A DNA stretch of 64,000 nucleotides from the NCBI RefSeq assembly GCF_007992435.1, contig NZ_BKAG01000002.1, positions 124,001-188,000 of the forward strand, read 5' to 3'. Both the position numbers and the translations under genes were made by a program. Below are positions 34,576 to 43,621 of this stretch, one piece after another. Source of the DNA: Prosthecobacter gellanilyticus. GTDB lineage: Bacteria > Verrucomicrobiota > Verrucomicrobiia > Verrucomicrobiales > Verrucomicrobiaceae. Every line of letters begins with the position of its first letter. Position 1 is the first letter of the stretch. A model generated the notes under the pieces. That model did not search any database, had not been told where the DNA came from, and saw only the letters and a list, made by a program, of their open reading frames with translations.

Positions 34576-36591
34576 TCAGTCCTCGCCACTGCTCGCGGCG
34601 AGCTGGGCGATGACGTTGATGTCTTCCAGCGTGGTGGTGTCACCCTTGATCAGCTCGCCAGCGGCGATCTGTTTCAGGAGACGGCGCATGATCTTGCCGG
34701 AGCGGGTCTTTGGCAGAGCTGCGGCAAAGCGGATCTCATCCGGAGTCGCCACGGGACCGATGACCTTGCGCACGTGCTTCTTCAGCTCGTCAGCGAGTTC
34801 GCGGTTGGCGGTGATGCCTTCCTTCACAGTGACAAAGCAGACCACACCCTGGCCCTTCATCTCATCGGGGCGACCCACGACTGCGGACTCGGCCACGGAA
34901 GGATGAGAGATGAGCGCGCTCTCCACCTCGGCAGTGCCGAGACGGTGACCCGCCACGTTGAGCACATCATCGATTCGGCCGATGATCCAGAAGTTGCCGT
35001 CCTTGTCACGACGGGCTCCGTCGCCAGCAAAGTACCAGCCTTTGAAGTCACTCCAGTAAGCGTCCTGATAGCGCTTCTTGTCACCCCAGATGCCGCGCAG
35101 CATGGATGGCCATGGCTTGCGGATGACCAGCTTGCCCTGCTCATTGACGCCGACTTCCTTGCCGAGATCATCCACGATGGCTGCATCCACGCCGAAGAAG
35201 GGCAGGGTGGCCGTGCCGGGCTTCGTGGGAGTCGCGCCAGGCAGAGGCGTGAGCATGTGGCCGCCGGTTTCGGTCTGCCACCAGGTGTCCACAATCGGGC
35301 ATTTGCCGCCGCCTACCTTGTTATGATACCACATCCAGGCTTCCGGATTGATCGGCTCACCCACGGTGCCGAGCAGGCGCAGGCTGCTGAGGTCATGCTT
35401 CTTCAGCCACTCATCACCCCACTTCATGAAGGAGCGGATGGCGGTCGGAGCGGTGTAAAACACCGTCACTGCATATTCTTCGATGATCTTCCAGAAGCGG
35501 TCATTCTCCGGCCAGTTCGGCGCGCCTTCAAACATCAAAGATGTGGCACCGAGCGCCAGCGGTCCATAGACCATGTAGGTGTGGCCCGTGACCCAGCCGA
35601 TATCGGCGGTGCACCAGTACACATCATCATCACGCAGATCGAAGACGTATTTGCAGGTCATCTGCGCGTGCAGAAGGTAACCGCCGGTCGTGTGCAGGAT
35701 GCCCTTCGGCTTGCCCGTGCTGCCGCTGGTATAAAGGATGAACAGAGGTGACTCAGAATCCATCGCCACGGCGGCGCAGTTGGCGTCCACATACTCCAGC
35801 TCGCGGTGCCACCAGACATCGCGGCCTTCTTCGATGTGCACATCCTGGCCGGTGCGGCGATGAACGATCACCGTCTCCACCGGAGTGTCACCACCCTTGA
35901 GAGCATCATCCACATTCTTCTTCAAAGGCACCACAGCACCGCGACGATAGCCGCCGTCTGCCGTGACAATGATCTTCGCGCCGCAGTCGAGCACGCGGTC
36001 CTTGATGGACTCCGCGCTGAAGCCGCCAAAGATCACACTGTGCATCGCGCCGATGCGTGTGCACGCCAGCATGGCGATCGCTGCCTCAGGGATCATTGGC
36101 ATGTAGATGATCACACGGTCACCCTTCTTCACCTTGTTGCGCTTCAGTACATTAGCAAAGCGGCACACTTCACGGTGCAGTTGCTGATAGGTCAGCACTC
36201 GCTTCTCGCCGGGCTCGCCTTCCCAGATTAGAGCCGCCTTTGTCTTGCGCGGACCTTCCAGATGACGGTCCAGGCAGTTCTCACTGACGTTCAGCTTGCC
36301 ACCGACAAACCACTTCGCGTTCGGGCATTTCCAGTCCAGCACCTTGGTGAAGGGCTTGCTCCAGTTCAGTTCCTTCGCTTCACGGCCGAAGAACTTGTCA
36401 GGATGCTTGAGGGACTCCTCATGCATCTTCTTGTACTGGGCCATCGAGCTGATGCGCGCCTTCTTGGAGAACTCAGCGCTAGGCTTGAACACGCGGTTCT
36501 CGACCAGCAGGGACTTGTTGTTGCTGCTGGCGGCCTTGGCGGCTTTCGCAGCTTTCTTCGGGGCGGGTTTGGCGGCTTTCTTCTTGCTCAT
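34576..36591 (-). CDS. acs: Acetyl-CoA synthetase with a Lys/Ala-rich N-terminal tail
   Basis: This 671-residue enzyme activates acetate to acetyl-CoA via acetyl-AMP. ANL-family motifs are complete: [20 protein letters not shown] (P-loop), [24 protein letters not shown] with [18 protein letters not shown], and the C-terminal [11 protein letters not shown], whose Lys is the acetylation-controlled catalytic residue. The N-terminus, [19 protein letters not shown], is an unusual 20-25-residue basic tail like histone H1 or some nucleoid proteins. It is absent from typical AcsA (about 650 residues). A terminator follows. It is divergent from the Gfo/Idh/MocA gene. Confidence 0.95.
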   Translation of the reverse strand: MSKKKAAKPAPKKAAKAAKAASSNNKSLLVENRVFKPSAEFSKKARISSMAQYKKMHEESLKHPDKFFGREAKELNWSKPFTKVLDWKCPNAKWFVGGKLNVSENCLDRHLEGPRKTKAALIWEGEPGEKRVLTYQQLHREVCRFANVLKRNKVKKGDRVIIYMPMIPEAAIAMLACTRIGAMHSVIFGGFSAESIKDRVLDCGAKIIVTADGGYRRGAVVPLKKNVDDALKGGDTPVETVIVHRRTGQDVHIEEGRDVWWHRELEYVDANCAAVAMDSESPLFILYTSGSTGKPKGILHTTGGYLLHAQMTCKYVFDLRDDDVYWCTADIGWVTGHTYMVYGPLALGATSLMFEGAPNWPENDRFWKIIEEYAVTVFYTAPTAIRSFMKWGDEWLKKHDLSSLRLLGTVGEPINPEAWMWYHNKVGGGKCPIVDTWWQTETGGHMLTPLPGATPTKPGTATLPFFGVDAAIVDDLGKEVGVNEQGKLVIRKPWPSMLRGIWGDKKRYQDAYWSDFKGWYFAGDGARRDKDGNFWIIGRIDDVLNVAGHRLGTAEVESALISHPSVAESAVVGRPDEMKGQGVVCFVTVKEGITANRELADELKKHVRKVIGPVATPDEIRFAAALPKTRSGKIMRRLLKQIAAGELIKGDTTTLEDINVIAQLAASSGED

Positions 36592-36871
36592 GAGGTTGGG
36601 AAAGGGGCGGAGTTAACGCAGGAGGGCGGAGGCTACATGCAGGGAAGTCCGTCTGGCAATCACGTACTACAATACTTTGAAACAAACGTTGGCAGGCCTG
36701 GATAGGTTTGGAAGCCCTCGGTTGGCCACGGGAGACCTATCCCTTCAAATCCCCGCACTTTGGCAAGTTTGGCTGCATCCGCAGACCCATTCCATTCTCA
36801 CCCGGTCCCATACTTTCAGACAAAGAATGCTTGCCCCGCAGCGTTGGTTTCAGCCAGACTTTTTCACCCAT

Positions 36872-38260
36872 ATGGAAAACACCCCAGCCAACTCGTCGCG
36901 CCGAGACTTCATCAAGACCGCCACCCAGGCAACCGCCGGCCTGTCTGTGCTTTCCGGCATCCACATCCCCTATGTCCATGCCCAGGGAGATGACACCATC
37001 AGCGTGGCCCTCGTCGGCTGCGGTGGTCGCGGCACCGGTGCTGCCAGCAACATGATGGGCGTGAAGCAGCGCACCCGCCTCGTCGCCATGGCCGACGTGC
37101 AGGAAAACCGCCTTGAGGCCAGCTTCAATGGTCTGAGCGGCAAGCACCCCGACCGCTTCTCCGTTTCCGCCGATACCAAGTTCATCGGATTCGATGCCTA
37201 CAAGAAGGCCATCGACATGCTGAAGCCAAACGACATCGTCATCCTCGCCACGCCTCCGGCCTTCCGCTGGGTGCAGTTCCAATACGCCATCGACAAGGGC
37301 GTGAACGTCTTCATGGAAAAGCCCATCTGCGTGGATGCCCCGAGCGGACGCCGCATGCTGGAGCTGGGCAAGAAGGCTGAAGCCAAAGGTCTCAAAGTCG
37401 GCGTCGGCCTCATGTGCCGTCACTGTCGCGTGCGTGGTGAGCTCTTTGATCGCATCCAGCAGGGCGAGATCGGCGATATCATTCTCGGTCGCGCTTACCG
37501 TCTCCAGGGTCCAGTGGGCACATGCTTCACCAAGCCGCGTGATGTGGCCACCGACCCGAACGAACTGATCTACCAGATCAAGAACTTCCACAGCTTCCTC
37601 TGGGCTTCCGGCGGTGCCTTCAGCGACTTCAACATCCACAACATCGACGAGATCTGCTGGATGAAGAACGACTTCCCGATCGAGGCCAAGGCCACCGGCG
37701 GCCGCACCGAGCGTGGCGACTACGTGGACCAGAACTTCGACCACTACAGCGTGGAGTACACCTTCCGCGATGGCAGCAAGTTCTGGCTCGAAGGCCGCAA
37801 CGCCATGAAGACTCACAACGAGTTCGCCAGCTACGTGCACGGCAGCAAAGGCATGGCCGTCGTCTCCACCGCCGGTCACTTCCCGTCGAAGGCGATGACC
37901 TTCAAAGGTCAGAACAAGAACCCCAAGGAAATCATCTGGCGCGGCAAGCAGCCCGAGCCGAATCCATATGATCTCGAGTGGCAGGACCTCGTCGACGCCA
38001 TCACGAACGGCAAGCCTTACAATGAAGTCGAGCGCGGTGCCATGGCCAGCCTCGTCACCGTCATGGGCCGTATGAGCGCCCACACCGGCCAGCTCGTGAC
38101 CTTTGACCAGCTCATGGCCCACGATCACGAGTTCGCTCCGAACGTCGACAAGCTCACCATGGATGGTGCCGCACCGCTCATCGCTGACGCCAGCGGCAAG
38201 TATCCGATCCCGCTCCCCGGCGTGAACGGCCTCTATGAGTACGTCGTGCCGAAGGCATGA
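36872..38260 (+). CDS. Tat-exported Gfo/Idh/MocA family oxidoreductase
   Basis: About 462 residues. A twin-arginine signal (SSRRDFIKTATQATAGL, residues 8-24) precedes the Rossmann loop VALVGCGGRGTGAAS. The family EKP signature is in NVFMEKPICVDAPSGRRM, and the HNIDEICWM region lies in the second domain. It is about as long as the protein at 1047-2492 but belongs to a different subgroup. No DUF1080 gene is adjacent. The frame is open to 36677, but ATG 36872 positions the Tat signal correctly. A strong terminator follows. Confidence 0.9.
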   Translation: MENTPANSSRRDFIKTATQATAGLSVLSGIHIPYVHAQGDDTISVALVGCGGRGTGAASNMMGVKQRTRLVAMADVQENRLEASFNGLSGKHPDRFSVSADTKFIGFDAYKKAIDMLKPNDIVILATPPAFRWVQFQYAIDKGVNVFMEKPICVDAPSGRRMLELGKKAEAKGLKVGVGLMCRHCRVRGELFDRIQQGEIGDIILGRAYRLQGPVGTCFTKPRDVATDPNELIYQIKNFHSFLWASGGAFSDFNIHNIDEICWMKNDFPIEAKATGGRTERGDYVDQNFDHYSVEYTFRDGSKFWLEGRNAMKTHNEFASYVHGSKGMAVVSTAGHFPSKAMTFKGQNKNPKEIIWRGKQPEPNPYDLEWQDLVDAITNGKPYNEVERGAMASLVTVMGRMSAHTGQLVTFDQLMAHDHEFAPNVDKLTMDGAAPLIADASGKYPIPLPGVNGLYEYVVPKA

Positions 38261-38285
38261 TCTGAAGCTCTGCTATTATAATAGG

Positions 38286-38319
38286 AGCCCTGAGGCCTTC
38301 ATTGGCTTCAGGGCTTTTT
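38286..38319 (+). terminator. Rho-independent terminator
   Basis: AGCCCTGAGGCC pairs with GGCTTCAGGGCT (one G-U), with a six-base loop and TTTTT after the stem. It terminates the Gfo/Idh/MocA gene at 36872. Confidence 0.92.
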
Positions 38320-38339
38320 CGTGCAATCGTCGTTCACGA

Positions 38340-38640
38340 ATTCGGATGGCACTCCGATCCTCGCGAAGCGTCAAGAGTGCGATGAGAAGCGCTCAAGCGC
38401 GACACTGCTGTCGTGAGCCGTGCACACAATCGAAGGCCAACTCGTGACGAGGACACTTTCGACAGAAGCATCGAGCCCGGGCTCTACCACCAATGAAAAG
38501 ACCCGCTACGCGAAGCCGTAGGAGGGCTGGTTTGAAGCCTCGGAGAGGCGAAAGGAAATAGCCCCCGGCTTCAGCCGGGGGTAATTGTGTGAGCGCTCTC
38601 TCATCGCAGCCAAGTCCCGGTGAGGGACGAAAGAGATCAG
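38340..38640. repeat. Multi-hairpin dispersed-repeat island
   Basis: The 571-base gap 38261-38831 holds the terminator above and then a cluster of short palindromes. GCCTC-GGA-GAGGC lies at about 38538. The 8-bp stem CCCCCGGC-TTCA-GCCGGGGG is at 38563-38582. GTCCC-GGTGA-GGGAC lies near 38611. The two outer hairpins are each followed by GAAAG and an A-rich tail. The left end repeats TCGCGAAGCGTC seen after alaS. I see no gene; the short leftward frame across it (38393-38656) is repeat-derived. Confidence 0.7.
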
Positions 38641-38831
38641 CATTCGCCCCAGCCAACCAATGCCATCAGCCAAATGAACCAATGCCTTCCTTCATCTCTC
38701 AGGGGCTTTGGATTGAGCCGTGATGCAATAACCAAAAGCAGCATACAGCGCCCCTTCGCGATCTGCGCATTCCCCAGGCATGTCGCGCTTGCTGTTTCTG
38801 GCCTAGACCTCTTATCTTCCAATCCACGGCT

Positions 38832-39068
38832 ATGTTTTTCTATCTAGTCCTGCCCCTCATGGCCTTCAACCTGTGGCAATGCTCGTACATGACATGGCTC
38901 TATTCGCGCAGACCTGAGGCGTGGAATCTCTTCGTGAAAAACTGGGAGATGGGCAGCAACAGGAAAATTCGGCCTGTGAGATTCCTCGTTGGACTTTGGC
39001 TGGGCTTTATGGCGGCGGTTGCCGCACTCTCCTTCTTTTATCACTATGTCTTAAGCGAAGTAAAATGA
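38832..39068 (+). CDS. Small two-helix membrane protein
   Basis: 78 residues: an N-terminal hydrophobic stretch (MFFYLVLPLMAFNLW), a soluble middle with WNLFVKNWEMGSNRKIRPVRF, and a second hydrophobic helix (FLVGLWLGFMAAVAALSFFYHYV). The composition is that of a real small membrane protein, and its AT content is higher than the flanks. It runs toward the leftward potC-like gene, with 16 bases between stops. Function unknown; it could be a spurious frame. Confidence 0.55.
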   Translation: MFFYLVLPLMAFNLWQCSYMTWLYSRRPEAWNLFVKNWEMGSNRKIRPVRFLVGLWLGFMAAVAALSFFYHYVLSEVK

Positions 39069-39084
39069 AGACCGACCCGGCAAA

Positions 39085-39855
39085 CTACCTCCGCCGCTGC
39101 AGCCTGAAACTGATCACGCCTAATATAAAAGTCCCCGCGATCATCAGCGTGCTCAGCGCATTGATCACCGGCAGGCTGCGGCTCGTCTTCATCATGCTGG
39201 CCACGCGCAGGGGCAGGGTGGTGGTGCCAGGACCGGAGACGAAGAAGGTGATGACGTAATCATCAATGGAGAGTGTGAAAGCCAGCAGACCTCCGGCGAT
39301 CATACCCGGAAGTAGCAGAGGCAAAAGAACACGTCGTGTCGCCTGCCAGCGACTCGCCCCCAGATCACGCGCGGCATCCAAAAGTGTGAAATCAAAGTCC
39401 TGCAACCGTGCCAGCACCACCATGGTCACATAGCTAAGACAAAAGGTCGTGTGTGCGATCCAGAGCGTCGTCATGCCCGTCTCCATGCCGATGGCGACAA
39501 ACAAGGCGAGCAGTGACATGCCCATCAGAATGTCCGGGAGTGCCAGTGGCAGCGTCACCAGAGTTTGATGCGCCGTCTGCAGCCATGACCGGCAGCGATG
39601 CAGCACCAGCGCGGCCAATGTCCCTAACAAGACTGAAGTAAGCGTGGCACTCACGGCCACCTTCAGCGTCACCTGCAGAGATTCCCACACTTCATCGGCT
39701 TCCCACAGACGCTCATACCACTTGAGGGTAAAGCCTTCCCACTCGCCACCGAAGCGGGACTCGTTGAAGGAGTTCACCACGAGCACGATCATTGGCGCAT
39801 GCAGGAAGACCAGCACCAGGAGAGTGATGAGCGCAGGAACACGTGACCGCTTCAT
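39085..39855 (-). CDS. ABC transporter permease, PotC-like
   Basis: This 256-residue inner-membrane protein has six predicted helices (e.g. ALITLLVLVFLHAPMIVLVV, TLVTLPLALPDILMGMSLLALF). The EAA loop that contacts the ATPase is in LLDAARDLGASRWQATRRVLLPLLLPG. The sequence is typical of PotC/YdcV permeases for polyamines or related cations. It overlaps PotB by four bases and has a clear AAGGAGGG upstream. No ATPase (PotA) or binding protein (PotD) gene is adjacent in this window. Confidence 0.9.
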   Translation of the reverse strand: MKRSRVPALITLLVLVFLHAPMIVLVVNSFNESRFGGEWEGFTLKWYERLWEADEVWESLQVTLKVAVSATLTSVLLGTLAALVLHRCRSWLQTAHQTLVTLPLALPDILMGMSLLALFVAIGMETGMTTLWIAHTTFCLSYVTMVVLARLQDFDFTLLDAARDLGASRWQATRRVLLPLLLPGMIAGGLLAFTLSIDDYVITFFVSGPGTTTLPLRVASMMKTSRSLPVINALSTLMIAGTFILGVISFRLQRRR

Positions 39856-40694
39856 GCGCGCGCCCTCCTTTCTCGCCAGGTCATCATCAGCACCGGAATC
39901 ATCACCATGATCAGCAGCGCGCCAGAGAGCGCGCTGGCCAGCGGCAGGTTTCGATCCGTGAAGGCCCGCTGTACGATCTTGTTGCCGATCATTTCATCCA
40001 TCGTGCCGCCAACAAACTGTGGAATGACATACTGACCTAGTGAACTAACGAACACGATGACAGAGGCGGAGATGATGCCCTGGCGCACACCTGGAAGGAA
40101 GACCTTGCGAAACGCACTCCAGCCCGTGGCACCGAGATCACGCGCCGCATCCATCAGATGGAAGTCGAACTTCTCTGCCGCCGCATACAGCGGAAGGATG
40201 GCAAAGGGCAGCTGGGTGTAGATCATCACCAGCATCACCGCGCCGATGTTGTTCAGCAGCAGCGCATCTTCACTGATCAGGTTCAGCCACACAAGCAGAT
40301 GCTTCAGCGGCCCGTCTGGATGCAGCAGCGAACGCCAGGCGAAGATGCGTATGATGAAGTTAGTAAGGAAAGGAAGGATGATGAGCAGCAGCAGCGCATT
40401 CCGCCAGTTCACCGAACAGCGTGCCATGTGCCAGGCCATCGGCAGTGAGAGCATGAGGCAGACCATCGTGGTGATGAAGCTGATGCCCACTGTTCGCATC
40501 AACACAGGTACATAGATCGGATCTGCCAATGACTTCACCGTCTCGAGTGTCCATCCATCACCCACACCACCGCGCAGATCACTCGCACGAAACGCGAGTG
40601 TGAGACTGATGAGGCATGGCAGTGCGAAGAATGCGATCAACCATCCGAGTGATGGAAGCGTGGAGATGATTTCCTGACGTCGTGGTGATGACAT
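39852..40694 (-). CDS. ABC transporter permease, PotB-like
   Basis: This 280-residue inner-membrane protein has about six helices (e.g. LGWLIAFFALPCLISLTLAF, NALLLLIILPFLTNFIIRIF, AVMLVMIYTQLPFAILPLYA). The EAA motif is in LMDAARDLGATGWSAFRKVFLPG. NFIIRIFAWRSLLHPDGPL is characteristic of PotB-type permeases. Its leader is long and carries a terminator-like hairpin (40792-40823), so expression may be attenuated. The substrate is inferred as polyamine-like only from family resemblance. Confidence 0.9.
   Translation of the reverse strand: MSSPRRQEIISTLPSLGWLIAFFALPCLISLTLAFRASDLRGGVGDGWTLETVKSLADPIYVPVLMRTVGISFITTMVCLMLSLPMAWHMARCSVNWRNALLLLIILPFLTNFIIRIFAWRSLLHPDGPLKHLLVWLNLISEDALLLNNIGAVMLVMIYTQLPFAILPLYAAAEKFDFHLMDAARDLGATGWSAFRKVFLPGVRQGIISASVIVFVSSLGQYVIPQFVGGTMDEMIGNKIVQRAFTDRNLPLASALSGALLIMVMIPVLMMTWRERRARA
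39863..39870 (-). promoter_or_regulatory. Strong Shine-Dalgarno for the PotC-like gene
   Basis: AAGGAGGG lies seven bases upstream of ATG 39855, inside the end of the PotB-like gene. It is notable because most genes in the window have no Shine-Dalgarno. Confidence 0.75.
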
Positions 40695-40784
40695 GCGTGA
40701 TGCACGTGCATGGAAGAGCGCTCAGAAATTCCGCAACACGATGTTTGATGCATCACATCACATTCAATGATGCGCATGTGCTGA

Positions 40785-40930
40785 AAACAAAAGACCCTCT
40801 GGTCTGCGAAAACCAGAGGGTCTGTTTGGCGATCCAGCAACCAACAACAGTGAGGACCGTTTGGCACGAAAGTCGAAGCTAAGAACTGCAACTCTTGTGG
40901 CCAGCACCAGGAAACCGGCCCGGTGATGAC
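40785..40930 (-). ncRNA. Candidate small RNA or attenuated leader upstream of the PotB-like gene
   Basis: On the leftward strand, TTGACG (40960-40965) is followed by a 17-base spacer and TACTCT (40937-40942), a fair sigma-70-like promoter. About 145 bases later the transcript would reach a strong intrinsic terminator (40792-40823). No gene lies in between. Internal pairings such as CACC...GGTG and GGCC...GGCC are possible. It is either a free small RNA or a leader whose terminator controls potBC. I matched it to no known RNA family (not SRP, tmRNA or RNase P by eye). Confidence 0.45.
40792..40823 (-). terminator. Strong intrinsic terminator upstream of potBC
   Basis: A 12-bp perfect stem, AGACCCTCTGGT/ACCAGAGGGTCT, with an eight-base loop. 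On the leftward strand it is followed by TTTTGTTTT. It does not follow any annotated gene on that strand, which supports the leader or small-RNA reading. Confidence 0.85.
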
Positions 40931-40979
40931 GAGTGGAGAGTAAAAACTTTTGGTGAGGACGTCAACCAACGGGGTTGTT

Positions 40980-41110
40980 TTTTGCAAAAAGAGGAGGAAT
41001 TCTCACTTTTGAGATGTCTCATTTCGGATAAAACTCTAATAATTTTAGAAGAAAGTGCCTTGACACCCATGTGGATAAGAAACTGTTCATGTGAATAAGC
41101 ATAACAACCT
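40980..41110. other. AT-rich stretch with two DnaA-box sequences
   Basis: This stretch is visibly AT-rich (e.g. AACTCTAATAATTTTAGAAG). TGTGGATAA at 41070-41078 and TGTGAATAA at 41090-41098 are exact matches (reverse complement) to TTATNCACA. They lie in a CATGTGRATAAG direct repeat exactly 20 bases apart. The rest of 40824-41293 holds no gene that I can support. Confidence 0.5.
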
Positions 41111-41293
41111 GCTTGACACATCCCCTATCAAGGTCAGCCGCCAAAACGAAAGATGCCTCTGCGGGGTGCCGTTGTCTCTCCTCCTATTCCCCCCCCAGCG
41201 TGCAGAGGTGTTTTTCGACGTCTCCGACAAAGGCGTTGAAGTGGCTTCGGCTGCATGGACGGTGTAGGCCTTCAGCCACCCCTTTTATCCCTC

Positions 41294-43594
41294 ATGGAAT
41301 CCTTCGTTTTTCCGCGCCGGGCCGCCTTGGCCGCCCTCGCGCTACTGTCGTCAGGAACCTTTGCCACCGCCAATGACTGGACCAACTGGCGCGGCCCCCT
41401 CCAAAACGGCGTCAGCCTGGAGCACTACACGGACGCTGGCAAACTGCCGGACACGCCTGCCTGGACCTACGACATGCGCGGCCGTGGCTCCCCGGTGGTG
41501 GTGGACGGCAAGGTGGTCCTCTGGGGCTATCGCGGTGAGACGACCGACCTGATCGAGGTCCTGGCGGTCATCGATGCCAAGACCGGCAAGAAGCTCTGGG
41601 AAATCGAGATCTCCGACTACCTCAGCGATTCCATCTACAATAGATACACGATCGGCGCCCCCACGGTGGATCCGGAGACCAAGCGCATCTACCTCGTCAG
41701 CAATGCCGGACGCTTCGTCTGCTATGATCTCGATGGGAAGAAGGCCTTCGACATCCCTCTGATGGAGGATTTTGGCCGCATGACCTTCCCGAACAGCCGC
41801 GTGGGCAGTCCGGTGATTGAAGGAGACATCGTCATGGTCCATTACATCTTCTCCAACTGGGGCGCTGACGGCCCTGCTGCGGACCGCGTGTATGGATTTG
41901 ATAAGAAGACTGGTGAGCTCGTCTGGTGGAGCCTTCCCGGCGTGAGCCCGCCTGTGGACTCCTCCTTTTCGACCCCGGTGCTGGAGACTCGTGACGGCAA
42001 GCGTGTCGCCTACTACACCACCGGTTGTGGCAACCTCGTCTGCTTCAATGCCCGCAGCGGCAAGCCTTACTTCCGCATGCCGCTCTGCAAAAACGGCATG
42101 AACCCCAGCGTGGTCCTGCACAAGGGCAACGTCATCACCGTGCATAATGATGAAAACGTAGACAGCACGGAGAAGGGGCGCATGTCCTGCGTCAAGCTCC
42201 CGGAGAAGCTGGCTGCCGCAGCCCCTGGCGCGGAGACGACCGTTCTTGAACCCAGCGCTGAAGTCTGGCGCAATCCTGTGGGTGCCACCAGCAGCTCGCC
42301 GGTGGTCGTCGGAGACACCATCTATCAGCTCAGTGATGGTGGCGAACTGCTCGCCATCGATGCGAACACCGGCAAGGACCTTTGGAAGAAGAAGCTCAGC
42401 AACGCCAACCTCCATTCCTCGCCGCTCTATGTCGATGGCCTGCTCTATTGCCCCATGATGGAAGGCAAGCTGGTCGTGGTGAAGCCCGGCGCGACCGATG
42501 GTGAGATCGTGCAGGAGATCAAACTCGATGGCGGTGACTCGGCCCAATGCCTGGGTGCTCCTGTCGTTTGCGATGGCGTGTTGTATGTGACCACCACGGA
42601 CACGTTCTACGCCTTCCCGATTCCGAACAAGGGCATCAAGACCGATCCCGCTCCCGTGGCCGTGATCCCGAAAGCCGGCAAAGCCGTGGCTCTGCAGATC
42701 ATCCCTGCGGAAGTGGTCATCATGCGTGGCAGCAAACAGGCTTTCCGCATTCGCAGCATCGATGCCAATGGCATGGTGGTCAGTGACAAGGTGGAAGGCG
42801 TGAAGTGGGAAAGCTTCATCCCGCCGACCGCGAAGGTGAAGGCCACGATGGATGCCAAGTTCAATGACGCTGGCGAACTTGTGGTGGCTGCCGATGCGAA
42901 GGTCAGTGCTGGCGCCTTCAAAGGCACTGCTCCAGACGGCACCTTTGGCACCATCCGCGGTCGTGCGCTCAAGGCGCTGCCGATCACCGAAGACTTCGAG
43001 GCCTATGAACTCGCGGACGAGTTCCCGGCCGATGCCGCGAATCCAGCCTACAAGTTCTCCTTCCCGCCGCTGCCTTGGATCGGTGCCCGCTTCAAGTTCC
43101 AGGTCATGGAGAAGGACGGCAACAAAGTGTTCGGCAAGAGCTTTGACCGTCTGCTGTTCCAGCGCGGAACCGTGTTCGTGGCACCTTCCACGCTCTCCAA
43201 TTACACCATGCAGGCAGACGTGATGACGGACGGCAGCGCCCGCTCGAAGTCTGACATTGGTCTGATCAACCAGCGCTACCTCATCTGCCTTCGCAGCAAT
43301 GCCAACAAGCTTGAAGTGAGCTCTAATCCTGAGCGTCTCGCCGTGGCCGCACCCTTCAAGGTGAGCGCCAACACATGGTACACGCTGAAGACTCGAGTCG
43401 ACACGAACGCGGACGGAAGTGGCGTGGTCAAAGGCAAGATCTGGACCAAAGGCCAGCCTGAGCCTGAAGCCTGGACCGTCGAGGCCAAGGTGGCCAGAGC
43501 CCACACCCAGGGCAGCCCCGGCATCTTTGGTTTCACCCCGATGAATCAGAAGCGCGTATTCCTCGACAATCTGAGCATTACTGAAAACAAGTAG
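41294..43594 (+). CDS. Exported PQQ-like beta-propeller protein
   Basis: About 766 residues. An N-terminal signal (residues 1-26, ending GTFATA) is followed by NDWTNWRGPLQNGVS, the usual opening of verrucomicrobial and planctomycetal PQQ-like proteins. A propeller of repeated blades of the type VIDAKTGKKLWEIEI and YGFDKKTGELVWWS spans about residues 60-470. The C-terminal third is a beta-sandwich (ITEDFEAYELADEF ... VFLDNLSI), possibly carbohydrate-binding. Residues needed for real PQQ coordination are not evident, so it may be a BamB-like scaffold rather than a quinoprotein. A second propeller gene starts 27 bases downstream. Confidence 0.87.
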   Translation: MESFVFPRRAALAALALLSSGTFATANDWTNWRGPLQNGVSLEHYTDAGKLPDTPAWTYDMRGRGSPVVVDGKVVLWGYRGETTDLIEVLAVIDAKTGKKLWEIEISDYLSDSIYNRYTIGAPTVDPETKRIYLVSNAGRFVCYDLDGKKAFDIPLMEDFGRMTFPNSRVGSPVIEGDIVMVHYIFSNWGADGPAADRVYGFDKKTGELVWWSLPGVSPPVDSSFSTPVLETRDGKRVAYYTTGCGNLVCFNARSGKPYFRMPLCKNGMNPSVVLHKGNVITVHNDENVDSTEKGRMSCVKLPEKLAAAAPGAETTVLEPSAEVWRNPVGATSSSPVVVGDTIYQLSDGGELLAIDANTGKDLWKKKLSNANLHSSPLYVDGLLYCPMMEGKLVVVKPGATDGEIVQEIKLDGGDSAQCLGAPVVCDGVLYVTTTDTFYAFPIPNKGIKTDPAPVAVIPKAGKAVALQIIPAEVVIMRGSKQAFRIRSIDANGMVVSDKVEGVKWESFIPPTAKVKATMDAKFNDAGELVVAADAKVSAGAFKGTAPDGTFGTIRGRALKALPITEDFEAYELADEFPADAANPAYKFSFPPLPWIGARFKFQVMEKDGNKVFGKSFDRLLFQRGTVFVAPSTLSNYTMQADVMTDGSARSKSDIGLINQRYLICLRSNANKLEVSSNPERLAVAAPFKVSANTWYTLKTRVDTNADGSGVVKGKIWTKGQPEPEAWTVEAKVARAHTQGSPGIFGFTPMNQKRVFLDNLSITENK

Positions 43595-43621
43595 TCTCCA
43601 TTTCCTTTCTTTATCCACCCA

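Noticed and set aside
36737-38128. Leftward frame opposite the second Gfo/Idh/MocA gene
   Set aside because: The rightward gene has a Tat signal, nucleotide loop and terminator; the antisense product is His/Val-rich noise.
38393-38656. Short leftward frame of 87 codons in the repeat island
   Set aside because: It translates the hairpin repeats (e.g. PPAEAGGYFLSPLRG), as commonly seen when dispersed repeats are read as proteins.
40637-40987. Leftward frame of 116 codons overlapping the leader hairpin
   Set aside because: Cys/His/Trp-rich translation with no motif, and it spans a strong terminator.
40980-41110. Calling this a chromosomal replication origin
   Set aside because: Only two boxes, and no dnaA, dnaN or other origin-linked gene in the window; kept only as an observation.
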